A stretch of DNA of 64,000 nt from Vreelandella maris. Lineage in GTDB: Bacteria; Pseudomonadota; Gammaproteobacteria; Pseudomonadales; Halomonadaceae. Positions 51,845 to 59,644 of the stretch are shown here, in pieces (the first letter of the stretch is position 1; every line of letters begins with the position of its first letter). The notes under the pieces are model-generated. The model was not told where the DNA came from. It saw only the letters and a program-made list of their open reading frames with translations, and did not search any database. The stretch covers positions 1 to 64,000 of the forward strand of contig NZ_JABWCV010000013.1 of NCBI RefSeq assembly GCF_013371085.1, read 5' to 3'. The translations under genes and the position numbers were made by a program.

Positions 51845-51962
51845 GCCCGACGCCGGGGAGACCATCACTCATGGGACACGCTGTTAATACATCCCTGTAC
51901 GCTTGACTGCGGCATCCATGCCGCAGACAGTCCCTTGAGCGATGCCCTTGTCGGCGCCCGAT
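51845..51962. repeat. Palindromic intergenic element, copy 2 (upstream of ureC)
   Basis: The core CGCTGTTAATACATCCCTGT (51879-51898, continuing ACGC) is the reverse complement of the core of copy 1 with two changes. Beside it is a perfect hairpin TGCGGCAT/ATGCCGCA (51908-51925). The outer arms (51845-51877 and 51930-51962) are imperfectly complementary. It lies between ureB and ureC. Confidence 0.75.
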
Positions 51963-51994
51963 AGCCTTTCGTTAGACACTTTAAACGCTTGTCA

Positions 51995-52309
51995 TTAACT
52001 ATCCAGCGCGCCCATCACATCGCCACGGAAGCCGTAAATTTCGCGCTTACCGACGAATGGAATCAGCGTGACTTCACGGGTTTGGCCAGGCTCAAAGCGA
52101 ATAGCGGTGCCAGCGGCTACGTCCAGGCGAAAACCACGGGTTTTAGCGCGATCAAACACCAGCGCGGGATTGGCTTCGGCAAAGTGGTAGTGGGAGCCAA
52201 TCTGAATGGGTCGGTCACCGGTATTGGCCACTTCGACGCTAATCCGCTCGCGCCCCGCGCACAGCTCAATCTCACCTTCTTTTAACTTGTACTCACCGGG
52301 AATCATCAA
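51995..52309 (-). CDS. ureB: Urease beta subunit
   Basis: 104 aa structural subunit: [81 protein letters not shown]. The family is nearly invariant and the length is normal. Assembles with UreA and UreC into the trimer. Separated from ureC by a palindromic element and from ureA by a repeat-rich spacer. Confidence 0.97.
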   Translation of the reverse strand: MMIPGEYKLKEGEIELCAGRERISVEVANTGDRPIQIGSHYHFAEANPALVFDRAKTRGFRLDVAAGTAIRFEPGQTREVTLIPFVGKREIYGFRGDVMGALDS

Positions 52310-52319
52310 CTTGCTCCTT

Positions 52320-52409
52320 CGTTCTTGTGAGGAGTGAGGCGTTAGGTGTGAGGAGTAACACCGCTCTTCACCACTTACTATTCACCCCTAACCATTCACT
52401 TCTCACCCC
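52320..52409. repeat. Purine-rich/pyrimidine-rich repeats between ureA and ureB
   Basis: Left half has GTGAGGAGTGAGG and GTGTGAGGAG; right half has TTCACCACTTACTATTCACC, TTCACTTCTCACC and CCTCACAC. The halves are complementary in several registers, so the mRNA can form alternative stems. Tandem AGTGA-type units occur in each half. Not coding. Confidence 0.55.
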
Positions 52410-52712
52410 TCACACAATAGGCGTATGGACAGTGACCAGCTTGGTGCCGTCGGGGAAAGTGGCTTCCACCTGCACCTCGTCGACCATTTCGGCAACGCCG
52501 TCCATCACGTCCTCGCGGCTGAGTATCTCGCGGCCATAACTCATTAAATCGGCCACGCTGCGGCCATCCCGGGCACCTTCCATAATTTCAAAGCTGATCA
52601 GCGCTACCGCTTCGGGGTAATTAAGCTTTAAACCACGTGCTTTGCGGCGCTCCGCCAGTTGGGCGGCTGAGAACAGCAGCAGCTTGTCTTTATCTCTCGG
52701 GGTTAATTCCAT
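52410..52712 (-). CDS. ureA: Urease gamma subunit
   Basis: 100 aa structural subunit: [76 protein letters not shown]. The ATG at 52712 gives the canonical 100 residues; six extra codons upstream are rejected. GGAG is nine bases upstream. Confidence 0.97.
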   Translation of the reverse strand: MELTPRDKDKLLLFSAAQLAERRKARGLKLNYPEAVALISFEIMEGARDGRSVADLMSYGREILSREDVMDGVAEMVDEVQVEATFPDGTKLVTVHTPIV

Positions 52713-52739
52713 AGGGCGTTTCTCCAGCAATCTATTCGA

Positions 52740-53624
52740 TTAGGTTAACCAAATACGCGGTGTGTGGGCGTCTCGCTCAATCCACAGGGGGCGCAAAAGT
52801 TGCCAAGCCTGCTCGCATAATGCCCAGGCTTCATTACGCGAGTTACCCAAGTAGCGTAATAGCAGCACGCCATGACGAATGGTCACCGCCCAACGTGCGT
52901 TATCCGGTAGCGCTTCACGCAACGCTTCAATCGCCGCAGGTGCATCTTCAATGCCTACCGCCCAGAGCGTGGCCTGCACTGTGGCGCCACCCTGCCCCCA
53001 GCGCCCAGCAAAGCGTGGGTGTAGTGGGTCTAACGGTTGGCGCTCTAACCACAGCGGCTTGCCGTCCAGGGTTAAACGGAAGTGTTGTTCAATGCGGCCT
53101 GAAACGTAAGGTAAATCGCTAGCGGGGCGGCCTAGCGCCATCACTTCCCAGCCCAGGCAGCGGGCGCTGCCATGCAGCTCGATATGGGTACGCTGCTCGC
53201 CTTTCGAGCCATCGAAGGCGATGGTCTCCTGGGGCAGCCACTCCAGAGTGGCGCCATCTTCAACGCTTAACCGGGTGTGCTGAGTCCACGCCACGCCCTG
53301 GCTGTCAGCTTTGTAGAGTTTATTGGCAGCAGGCGTTGTGAGTAGCGCATGGGCACCGCCCGCGACATGAGCGCTAATGGTGAGCGCGTCGCCGCTCACC
53401 AGCCCGCCCGGTGGGTGAAGCACGTACACATGGCACGCCTCACTCCGGCCTTCTGGGTAGAAGGGCCGTTGCACCCGCAACGGGCCTTGGTGGCGCGCCT
53501 GTACCATGCGGGTAACGCCGTCGCGCTGGGCAAACCGCAGATCTAACGATGCCGCCCAGTGGCGGCCTTGGTCAAAGCGGTGGCCAGAGGCAAGGGGAGA
53601 TTTTGCGATATCGCATAGCATCAT
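52740..53624 (-). CDS. ureD: Urease accessory protein UreD
   Basis: 294 aa. UreD/UreH scaffold: ASLDLRFAQRDGVTRMVQARHQGPLRVQRPFYPEG, HVYVLHPPGGLVSGDALTISAHVAGGAHALLTTPAANKLYK, WLPQETIAFDGS. First gene of ureDABCEFG, read from a sigma-54-like promoter 40 bases upstream. AAGGAAG precedes ATG-ATG at 53624. Confidence 0.95.
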   Translation of the reverse strand: MMLCDIAKSPLASGHRFDQGRHWAASLDLRFAQRDGVTRMVQARHQGPLRVQRPFYPEGRSEACHVYVLHPPGGLVSGDALTISAHVAGGAHALLTTPAANKLYKADSQGVAWTQHTRLSVEDGATLEWLPQETIAFDGSKGEQRTHIELHGSARCLGWEVMALGRPASDLPYVSGRIEQHFRLTLDGKPLWLERQPLDPLHPRFAGRWGQGGATVQATLWAVGIEDAPAAIEALREALPDNARWAVTIRHGVLLLRYLGNSRNEAWALCEQAWQLLRPLWIERDAHTPRIWLT

Positions 53625-53666
53625 AATTAGCTATCGCTTCCTTTCAGTAAGCCATTAGCTAACTAG

Positions 53667-53683
53667 TGCAATTAATGCGCCAA
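53667..53683 (-). promoter_or_regulatory. Sigma-54 (RpoN) promoter of urease operon
   Basis: Minus strand TTGGCGCATTAATTGCA: GG and GC of the -24/-12 elements are 10 bases apart as required (consensus TGGCAC-N5-TTGC). The predicted start is about 30 bases before ureD. It fits nitrogen-limitation control of urease. Confidence 0.75.
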
Positions 53684-53689
53684 AATGGT

Positions 53690-53713
53690 GAAAGGCGCTG
53701 AGCAGCGCCTTTC
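53690..53713. terminator. Hairpin upstream of sigma-54 promoter
   Basis: Perfect stem GAAAGGCGCT/AGCGCCTTTC with loop GAGC. There is no T run on either strand, so a terminator is uncertain; it lies between the -24 element and the NtrC-like site and may insulate or shape the DNA. Confidence 0.4.
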
Positions 53714-53757
53714 ATCGAACAAAAGCCGCGTTTTGTTAGCGGCACAAACTGAAAAAC

Positions 53758-53772
53758 GCACCAAAAAAGTGC
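53758..53772. promoter_or_regulatory. NtrC-like enhancer site
   Basis: GCACC-AAAAA-AGTGC is a perfect match to the GCACY-N5-RGTGC core of NtrC sites. It is about 75 bases upstream of the -24 element of the ureD promoter, a workable enhancer distance. A half site TGCACT is at 53779-53784. Confidence 0.65.
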
Positions 53773-53819
53773 GCATCTGCACTAAAAGGCACCATGCAAG
53801 GGCGCCACTATTCGTGCTC

Positions 53820-53874
53820 TTGACGAATGTGTCATCAACCTGTATATCATTTGATAGATAAAAAGACATCAAAT
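53820..53874 (+). promoter_or_regulatory. Promoter and operator of Xre-RES pair
   Basis: TTGACG (53820-53825), 17 bases, TATATC (53843-53848). An inverted repeat ATTTGAT (53849-53855) / ATCAAAT (53868-53874) lies directly after the -10, in place for autorepression by the Xre antitoxin. Confidence 0.65.
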
Positions 53875-54334
53875 GGAAAACACTATGGATATCCATTTCA
53901 CTCAATATCAGCCACCCAAAGCTTTGGCGTCCGGATTCTGGCAGCAGGTTGGTCTTCCTGCTCGCGGCCGTAAGCTGCATGAATTACTACATGCAGGCGT
54001 CGAATATCGTGTTTACCCCCAGCTTGCCAAGGTGTCAGGTATTGAGCAGAAAGCGTTGGCACGCTATGTGGATATCCCTTCTGCCACGCTGAGCCGCCGT
54101 GCCAAGTCAGGCCGCTTCAAGATGGCGGAAAGCGACCGGTTATATCGCTTTGCCGAGTTGTTCAAGGCGGCGCTGGACCTGTTCGAGGGTGACACGGAGG
54201 GTGCCCGTGCATGGCTGCTCAAACCCAATGCCGGGCTAGGAGGACGTCGCCCCGTCGAAATGAGTGCCACCTCGGCGGAGTATCAAACGGTACTGAACCT
54301 GATCGGGCGGTTGGAGCACGGGGTGTCGGTATGA
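53873..54334 (+). CDS. Xre/MbcA/ParS-type antitoxin
   Basis: 153 aa. N-terminal HTH (SGIEQKALARYVDIPSATLSRRAKSGRFKMAESDRLYRFAELFKAALDLFEGDTEGARAWL) and the C-terminal DUF2384 toxin-binding domain (LLKPNAGLGGRRPVEMSAT). It should neutralise the RES toxin encoded next, and repress the pair. The start is 53873 or, more likely given the operator overlap, the ATG at 53885. The stop overlaps the toxin ATG. Confidence 0.92.
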   Translation: MENTMDIHFTQYQPPKALASGFWQQVGLPARGRKLHELLHAGVEYRVYPQLAKVSGIEQKALARYVDIPSATLSRRAKSGRFKMAESDRLYRFAELFKAALDLFEGDTEGARAWLLKPNAGLGGRRPVEMSATSAEYQTVLNLIGRLEHGVSV

Positions 54335-54795
54335 GCGAGGTCACCGCTTACCGGCTAGTGAAGCGCAAGTTTCAGGAGAGCGCGTTTGATGGCGAGGGTG
54401 CACGGCTTTACGGAGGGCGTTGGAACAGCCCAGGCAATGCCTGTGTGTATGTGGCAAGCTCCGAGTCGTTGGCGCTGCTGGAAATCATGGTGCATCTGGA
54501 AAGCTATCGACTGCTCAACGCCTATGCGCTACTGCGCCTGACGCTACCCACCGAGAGCATTCTCAGCGTTGGCGTAGAGGATTTACCCGAAAACTGGCAG
54601 GAAGCGCCCGCGCCTGCTGAAACGGCTGATCTAGGCGATGGCTGGCTGGCATCTGGCCAGAGTTTAGCGCTGGCGCTGCCCAGTGTGGTGGTGCCGAGAG
54701 AGCTTAACTACATGCTCAACCCGGCCCACCCCTTATTCGAGCAAGCCATAGCAACAGCCGAGCCGCTGCCTTTCCAACCCGATCCAAGACTTTGA
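54331..54795 (+). CDS. RES-domain toxin
   Basis: 154 aa. RES family NAD+-degrading or ADP-ribosylating toxins. Motifs: TAYRLVKRKFQESAFDGEGARLYGGRWNSPGNACVYVASSESLALLEIMVHL, with the R, E and S residues that name the domain. It starts inside the antitoxin stop (ATGA), so the two are coupled. Intact. The stop codon's last base begins the 26-bp direct repeat. Confidence 0.93.
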   Translation: MSEVTAYRLVKRKFQESAFDGEGARLYGGRWNSPGNACVYVASSESLALLEIMVHLESYRLLNAYALLRLTLPTESILSVGVEDLPENWQEAPAPAETADLGDGWLASGQSLALALPSVVVPRELNYMLNPAHPLFEQAIATAEPLPFQPDPRL

Positions 54796-54820
54796 ACCGG
54801 GTGTGGGTAACTTAAACCGT
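54795..54820. repeat. 26-bp direct repeat, left copy
   Basis: Begins AACCGGGTGTGGG and ends TAACTTAAACCGT. It matches the segment at 58920-58945 in 25 of 26 positions. The right copy contains the end of urtE (codons for Thr, Val and stop); the left copy has no such gene next to it, so it looks like a duplicated or transferred remnant. Confidence 0.75.
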
Positions 54821-55037
54821 TCTTAGCAGATTCCAAAGGCGCGTTAATAGCCCGTCTTACGTTTATTCCCACAATACTCAGATACCCTTTTCAGCTCACC
54901 TCAGCGTCTGTTATCCGCTTGACATTGCATGAATAGCGTCACAAACTTAGCCAATGCTATACTTCTTTCATTAGGACAATCAGTTTACACAAAGCAATTT
55001 TAACCCATCTACCTCATGACGAGTCTGGAGCTACATA
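54821..55037 (+). promoter_or_regulatory. Upstream region of metal ABC operon
   Basis: TTGACA (54919-54924) and a good -10 TATACT (54958-54963) are seen but are not spaced as one promoter. ATAGC (54933-54937) and GCTAT (54956-54960) form an inverted pair across the region. A metal-dependent repressor site is expected here, but I cannot name one. GGAG precedes the ATG. Confidence 0.35.
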
Positions 55038-56006
55038 ATGGCAACAAAATATGCCGTGATTCTATTGGGAACGCTTCCTTTAAGTGCATTGGCAACTGCC
55101 GATGAAACGCCCTTAAACGTGGTGGCAACGATTGGGATGATTGCAGATGTAGCGCAGGAAGTAGGCGGCGAATGCGTTAATGTGGAAGCCATGATGGGCC
55201 CCGGCGTAGACCCCCATCTGTATCAGGCAAGCGCTAGCGACGTGGCCTTGCTGCGGGGCGCCGAACACATTCTCTATTCAGGCTACTCATTGGAAGGACA
55301 GCTGGGGAGCGTGCTGGAGAATTTCTCGGCACGAACACCCACGCTTGCCGTGGCGCCCGCTTCCATTGATCCGACGTCGTTGATCACCGCTCAGGATGTC
55401 TACGGGGTCGACCCTCACCTGTGGATGGATGTCTCTTTATGGGCCCAAACACTGCCCACCCTGAGCGATGCATTTAGCGAAGCACGCCCTGAGTGCGCCA
55501 CGACGATTGAAACCAATACCGAGCGTTATCAAGCTCAGTTACTAGCCTTGCATGAGTGGGTTAAAGAGAGCATTGCCAGCATTCCCGAAGAGCAGCGTAT
55601 TCTCGTCACCGCCCACGACGCTTTCAGCTACTTTGGCCGTGCCTATGACATTGAGGTAGAAGGGATTCAGGGCATCAGTACCGAAACCGAAACCGGGATC
55701 GCCGATATTCGCAGCATGGCGGATAGCGTCGTTGCAAATAACGTGCCCGCGGTATTTATCGAGAGCACGATCAACCCGCGTACCATTCAGGCAGTGATCG
55801 ATGCCGCAAGGCAGCGCGGCCATGAAGTGACCATCGGCGGCCAGCTTTATTCCGACGCCATGGGCGATGAAGGCACGGTAGATGGTACCTATATGGGCAT
55901 GATCTACCGTAACACCCAGCACATTGTCGAGGCGCTAGGCGGTTCCTTGGCGCCGCTGCCAAAGGCACTGGATGACTGGGCCAGCGAGTGGCAACTCGCT
56001 CAATAA
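55038..56006 (+). CDS. Zn/Mn ABC transporter solute-binding protein (TroA/ZnuA family)
   Basis: 322 aa periplasmic receptor with a signal peptide (MATKYAVILLGTLPLSALAT). Metal ligands of the cluster A-I family: His in GVDPHLYQ, His in GVDPHLWMDV, His in TAHDAFSYFGRAYDI, and Asp/Glu in GGQLYSDAMG. No His-rich loop between strands, which favours Mn or Fe over Zn, as in TroA/SitA. It opens a four-gene operon. Confidence 0.93.
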   Translation: MATKYAVILLGTLPLSALATADETPLNVVATIGMIADVAQEVGGECVNVEAMMGPGVDPHLYQASASDVALLRGAEHILYSGYSLEGQLGSVLENFSARTPTLAVAPASIDPTSLITAQDVYGVDPHLWMDVSLWAQTLPTLSDAFSEARPECATTIETNTERYQAQLLALHEWVKESIASIPEEQRILVTAHDAFSYFGRAYDIEVEGIQGISTETETGIADIRSMADSVVANNVPAVFIESTINPRTIQAVIDAARQRGHEVTIGGQLYSDAMGDEGTVDGTYMGMIYRNTQHIVEALGGSLAPLPKALDDWASEWQLAQ

Positions 56007-56029
56007 GCATTCGATAAGGCAGTGCATCC

Positions 56030-56812
56030 ATGGCGACATCCGACCTTACAGACACCGCTCTGAGCATTAAAAACCTGACGGTGAGCTACCATAACCAGCC
56101 CGTGCTTTGGGATATCGATCTGGATATCCCCGCCGGTGTAATGGCGGGCATTGTTGGCCCTAACGGGGCGGGCAAGAGCACGTTGATTAAAAGCCTGCTG
56201 GGGCTGGTGCCGTCGCTGTCAGGAGAGGTGATGGTGCATGGGCGACCTTACGCCACGCAGCGTAAACGGGTGGGCTACGTGCCCCAGCGCTCAAGCGTTG
56301 ACTGGGATTTTCCCACCACTGCACTGGATGTGGTCACCATGGGGCTTTACGGGCGTTTAGGTTGGCTCAAAAGACCGGGGCGCAAAGAGCGCCATGAGGC
56401 GCAGGAAGCACTTGAGATGGTCGGTATGAGTGCCTTTGCTGAGCGCCAGATCAGCCAACTCTCAGGAGGCCAGCAGCAGCGCGTATTTTTAGCCCGTGCG
56501 CTGGTGCAGCAAGCCGATGTGTATTTTCTTGATGAACCCATGGCGGGCGTCGATGCCACCACCGAGCGGGCCATTATCGATATCCTGCGCCGCCTGCGCG
56601 ATGCGGGCAAGACGCTGATTGTCGTCCACCATGATCTGCAAACGGTTCGCACCTACTTTGACTGGCTACTGCTACTCAACGTGCGGGTCATCGCCAGCGG
56701 CAAGGCCGAGGAGGTGTTCAAGATCGATCACCTGCGCCAAGCTTACGGCGGCCAAATCGCGCTACTTGATGACAATGAATCGTTAATGTTTTCCGCCTCA
56801 AAGGTGAAGTAA
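56030..56812 (+). CDS. Metal ABC transporter ATPase (TroB/ZnuC type)
   Basis: 260 aa. Walker A GPNGAGKST, Q-loop (VGYVPQRSSVDWDFPTT, with the DWDFP typical of Mn/Zn systems), signature LSGGQQQR, Walker B VYFLDEPMAGVD, H-loop VVHHD. The start ATG at 56030 is 24 bases after the receptor stop. Powers the permeases encoded next. Confidence 0.95.
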   Translation: MATSDLTDTALSIKNLTVSYHNQPVLWDIDLDIPAGVMAGIVGPNGAGKSTLIKSLLGLVPSLSGEVMVHGRPYATQRKRVGYVPQRSSVDWDFPTTALDVVTMGLYGRLGWLKRPGRKERHEAQEALEMVGMSAFAERQISQLSGGQQQRVFLARALVQQADVYFLDEPMAGVDATTERAIIDILRRLRDAGKTLIVVHHDLQTVRTYFDWLLLLNVRVIASGKAEEVFKIDHLRQAYGGQIALLDDNESLMFSASKVK

Positions 56813-56815
56813 CCC

Positions 56816-57922
56816 ATGGCGTGGCTTGAGCTTTTATCTGACTACACCTTTCAGAATGTCGTCATTGGCGCCTCACTGCTGGGGCTGATTAGCGGCCCGC
56901 TGGGCTGTTTTGCGGTGCTGCGTCGCCAAAGCCTGCTGGGAGACGCAATCTCCCACGCCGCCCTTCCCGGCATCTGCTTAAGCTTTATCATCACCGGTAG
57001 CCGCGATATTGGCGGGATCATTATTGGCTCGCTAATCACCGGTTCCGCCGCCGCGCTGATTATGCTGATGCTGACGCGTTTGAGCCGCCTCAAAACCGAC
57101 GCAGGTCTGGGCGCCTGCCTGAGTATCTTTTTTGCCGTGGGCATTGTGCTGCTCACCTATATCCAGGGCACCAATAACGCCTCCCAAGGTGGTCTTGAGG
57201 CCTTTCTGTTCGGCCAGGCCGCCGCGACGCTGCGCTCTGATTTATGGGTGATGGGCAGCATTACGCTGGTCACGCTGCTGCTGCTTGCCGCCTTCTGGAA
57301 ACAGGCCAAGCTGGTCACCTTTGATGCGGAGTACGCTCGCACGCTCGGTATGCCTACCACCGTGATTGAAGCATCGCTCACCGCTATGGTTGCGCTAGCG
57401 GTCGTGGTCGGCCTGCAGATGGTCGGGGTGATATTGATGGCCGCCATGATCGTGGCACCCGCGGCCGCCGCGCGACAGTGGAGCCGCCACCTAGGCGGCA
57501 TGCTCACCATCGCCGCAGGCGTCGGTATTGTCAGTGGTGTTTCAGGGGCGACCATCAGCACCCTGTCGCGTGGCTTGGCAACCGGCCCGCTGATTGTCCT
57601 TACCGCAACCGCCATCGTGCTTATATCGTTGGCATTGGCACCCGGCCGTGGCCTGCTATGGGGCATGATAAAGCACTATCGCCAGAAGTCAGCGCTGCAG
57701 CAACAGCAGCTACTTTATGCGCTGTACAAACACTCGGCCGATCCCTCACGCGCTTCCCCAACACTTGGGTCACGCCGGATGTTCCACAAACTTAAGCAGC
57801 AAGGCTACCTAACCCGCTCTCTACGCGGTGCCACCCCAAGCGACGACGGCTGGGGGCTAACGGCACAGGGCCAGGCGGAGGCTAGAAGAGTGGTCGCGGC
57901 CTTTGAGGAATTAGCATCATGA
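56816..57922 (+). CDS. Metal ABC permease fused to winged-helix domain (TroC type)
   Basis: 368 aa. The first 285 residues are the ABC-3 permease (FAVLRRQSLLGDAISHAALPGICL, ALVVIMLM-like helices, VGLQMVGVILMAAMIVAPAAAARQWS). The last 85 (QKSALQQQQLLYALYKHSADPSRASPTLGSRRMFHKLKQQGYLTRSLRGATPSDDGWGLTAQGQAEARRVVAAFEEL) resemble a DtxR-like winged helix. Such fusions are known for troC homologues; it could sense or signal intracellular metal. Overlaps the next gene by 4 bases. Confidence 0.9.
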   Translation: MAWLELLSDYTFQNVVIGASLLGLISGPLGCFAVLRRQSLLGDAISHAALPGICLSFIITGSRDIGGIIIGSLITGSAAALIMLMLTRLSRLKTDAGLGACLSIFFAVGIVLLTYIQGTNNASQGGLEAFLFGQAAATLRSDLWVMGSITLVTLLLLAAFWKQAKLVTFDAEYARTLGMPTTVIEASLTAMVALAVVVGLQMVGVILMAAMIVAPAAAARQWSRHLGGMLTIAAGVGIVSGVSGATISTLSRGLATGPLIVLTATAIVLISLALAPGRGLLWGMIKHYRQKSALQQQQLLYALYKHSADPSRASPTLGSRRMFHKLKQQGYLTRSLRGATPSDDGWGLTAQGQAEARRVVAAFEELAS

Positions 57923-58839
57923 TGGCAGAGCTACTGACCACAACTGCCCTGCCCATTATGCTAGTGGGCGCGATGGTAGGCATCGCCTCCTCGGCGGTGG
58001 GCACCTTTTTAGTGCTGCGCGGCAACAGCATGTTATCCGACGCAATCAGCCATTCGATTGTGTTTGGCATCGTTATCGTCTGGCTGCTGACCAAGCAGCA
58101 GAGCGGGCCGGTACAATTGATCGGGGCCGCCCTCACCGGGCTGTTGACCGTCCTGCTCACCGAAGCCTTAGCGAGCACCAAACGGGTCAAGCAGGATACC
58201 GCTATCGGGCTGGTCTTCCCGGCACTATTCTCGATCGGCGTGCTGCTATTGAATATTTATGCCAATGATGTGCATATCGACACGCATACTGTGCTGCTCG
58301 GTGAGATCGGTTTTGTCTGGCTGGATACCCTCGACATCTTCGGCCTGCCCATCCCCCAGGCGCTGGTATCGATGAGTGTGATGACGGTGCTCAACTACGC
58401 GTTTATCGGGCTCTTTTATAAGGAGCTGAAGCTGGCCACCTTCGATCCGGCGCTGGCCAAAACGTTCGGTTTTATGCCCTCGATTCTTTTCTATGTGCTG
58501 CTCATGCTAACAAGCTCCACTGCCGTGGCGGCCTTTGATGCGGTAGGCGCGGTGCTGTTTATCGCCTTTGCCATTGTTCCCGCCTCCGCCGCCTATTTGC
58601 TGACCGACCGGCTGTGGATGATGTTTATCATCGGTGCGCTAATTTCTATCGCCTCGAGTATTTCTGGCTACTACCTCGCCGTGTATCTCAACGTCTCCAT
58701 TGGCGGCATGATGGCCGTCATGACCGGCGTATTCCTGATCCTCGCCTTTCTGGCAGGGCCACGCTACGGCGTAATTACCCAACTGGTCAAACGCCAACGG
58801 GCACGTCAGGCGCCGATGGAGCCGCCGCCCAGCATTTGA
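57919..58839 (+). CDS. Metal ABC permease (TroD type)
   Basis: 306 aa. ABC-3 family second permease: TFLVLRGNSMLSDAISHSIVFGIVIVWLL, GFMPSILFYVLLMLTSSTAVAAFDAVGAVLFIAFAIVPASAAYLLTDRLWMMFIIGALISIASSISGYYLAVYLNVSIGGMMAV. About 8-9 helices. Forms a heterodimer with the fused permease. Last gene of the operon; converges with urtE 97 bases away. Confidence 0.94.
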   Translation: MMAELLTTTALPIMLVGAMVGIASSAVGTFLVLRGNSMLSDAISHSIVFGIVIVWLLTKQQSGPVQLIGAALTGLLTVLLTEALASTKRVKQDTAIGLVFPALFSIGVLLLNIYANDVHIDTHTVLLGEIGFVWLDTLDIFGLPIPQALVSMSVMTVLNYAFIGLFYKELKLATFDPALAKTFGFMPSILFYVLLMLTSSTAVAAFDAVGAVLFIAFAIVPASAAYLLTDRLWMMFIIGALISIASSISGYYLAVYLNVSIGGMMAVMTGVFLILAFLAGPRYGVITQLVKRQRARQAPMEPPPSI

Positions 58840-58919
58840 AGCCCAGCTTTTGGAAACACGGCTCATCTGCGCGCAAAAAAGCGACCGCCTTTCGACAAAC
58901 GCTTGGCCGGGCAGGCGGT

Positions 58920-58945
58920 AACCGGGTGTGGATAACTTAAACCGT
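58920..58945. repeat. 26-bp direct repeat, right copy
   Basis: Second copy of the repeat at 54795-54820, one mismatch (GGATAA for GGGTAA). It spans the last two codons and stop of urtE on the minus strand plus 17 bases beyond. The distance between copies is 4,125 bases and contains just the metal operon. Confidence 0.75.
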
Positions 58946-59644
58946 CAGGTGCTGCTTGATCAGCTCATTGGAAAGCTCACTGATCTCGCCTTTGGCTACC
59001 GGACGGCCGCGATCCATGATCACAAAGCGGTCGGCGTACTTGCGGGCGAAGGGTAGCTTCTGCTCCACCAGCAATACGGTTAAACCATCCTCGTTGATCA
59101 ACTGGCGAATCACCTGGCCGATCTGGGCGACGATATTGGGCTGAATGCCCTCCCCCGGTTCGTCCAAAATCAGTAGCTTGGGCTCAATCACCAGCGCACG
59201 GCCAATAGCCAACTGCTGCTGTTGACCACCGGATAGATCACCGCCACGGCGGTTTTTCATCTCCTTGAGCACTGGGAACAACTCGTAGACCCGCTCGGGA
59301 ATCTTTTTCAGCCCGTCGCTGCGGGCGGCAAGGCCGGTGCGCAAATTCTCCTCTACAGTCAGCAGCGGAAATATCTGCCGCCCTTGGGGCACGTAGCCAA
59401 TCCCCAACCGCGAGCGCGCTTCAATGGCTTTTTTAGTCAGTTGGATCTCGCCAGTCTCGGCGGTGTAGCGCAGCTCACCGCTTTTGACCACCACTTCACC
59501 CATTACGGCTTTCAGCAGCGTGGTTTTACCCACGCCGTTGCGCCCCATCACGCAGGTGCACTGCCCGGCGGGCACTTCAAGGTCTAAATCCCACAGGGTG
59601 TGGCTTTCGCCGTAGAACTGGTTGAGCTTTTCAATGGCTAGCAT
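58937..59644 (-). CDS. urtE: Urea ABC transporter ATPase UrtE
   Basis: 235 aa. Walker A GRNGVGKTTLLKAVMG, IQLTKKAIEARSRLGIGYVPQGRQIFPLLTVEENLRTGL, signature LSGGQQQQLAIGRAL, Walker B LLILDEPGEGIQPNIV. This is the LivF-like partner; GEGIQPNI is the typical UrtE motif. Its stop lies in a direct repeat. It is the last gene of urtABCDE, overlapping urtD by 1 base. Confidence 0.95.
   Translation of the reverse strand: MLAIEKLNQFYGESHTLWDLDLEVPAGQCTCVMGRNGVGKTTLLKAVMGEVVVKSGELRYTAETGEIQLTKKAIEARSRLGIGYVPQGRQIFPLLTVEENLRTGLAARSDGLKKIPERVYELFPVLKEMKNRRGGDLSGGQQQQLAIGRALVIEPKLLILDEPGEGIQPNIVAQIGQVIRQLINEDGLTVLLVEQKLPFARKYADRFVIMDRGRPVAKGEISELSNELIKQHLTV

Noticed and set aside
50849..51964. Long rightward frame (371 codons) antisense to ureC
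   Set aside because: It mirrors a highly conserved gene in G+C-rich codons and has no domain of its own.
53690..53713. Hairpin as terminator of the Xre-RES or urease transcript
   Set aside because: It lies upstream of both promoters and has no T run, so it does not end either transcript in a simple way.
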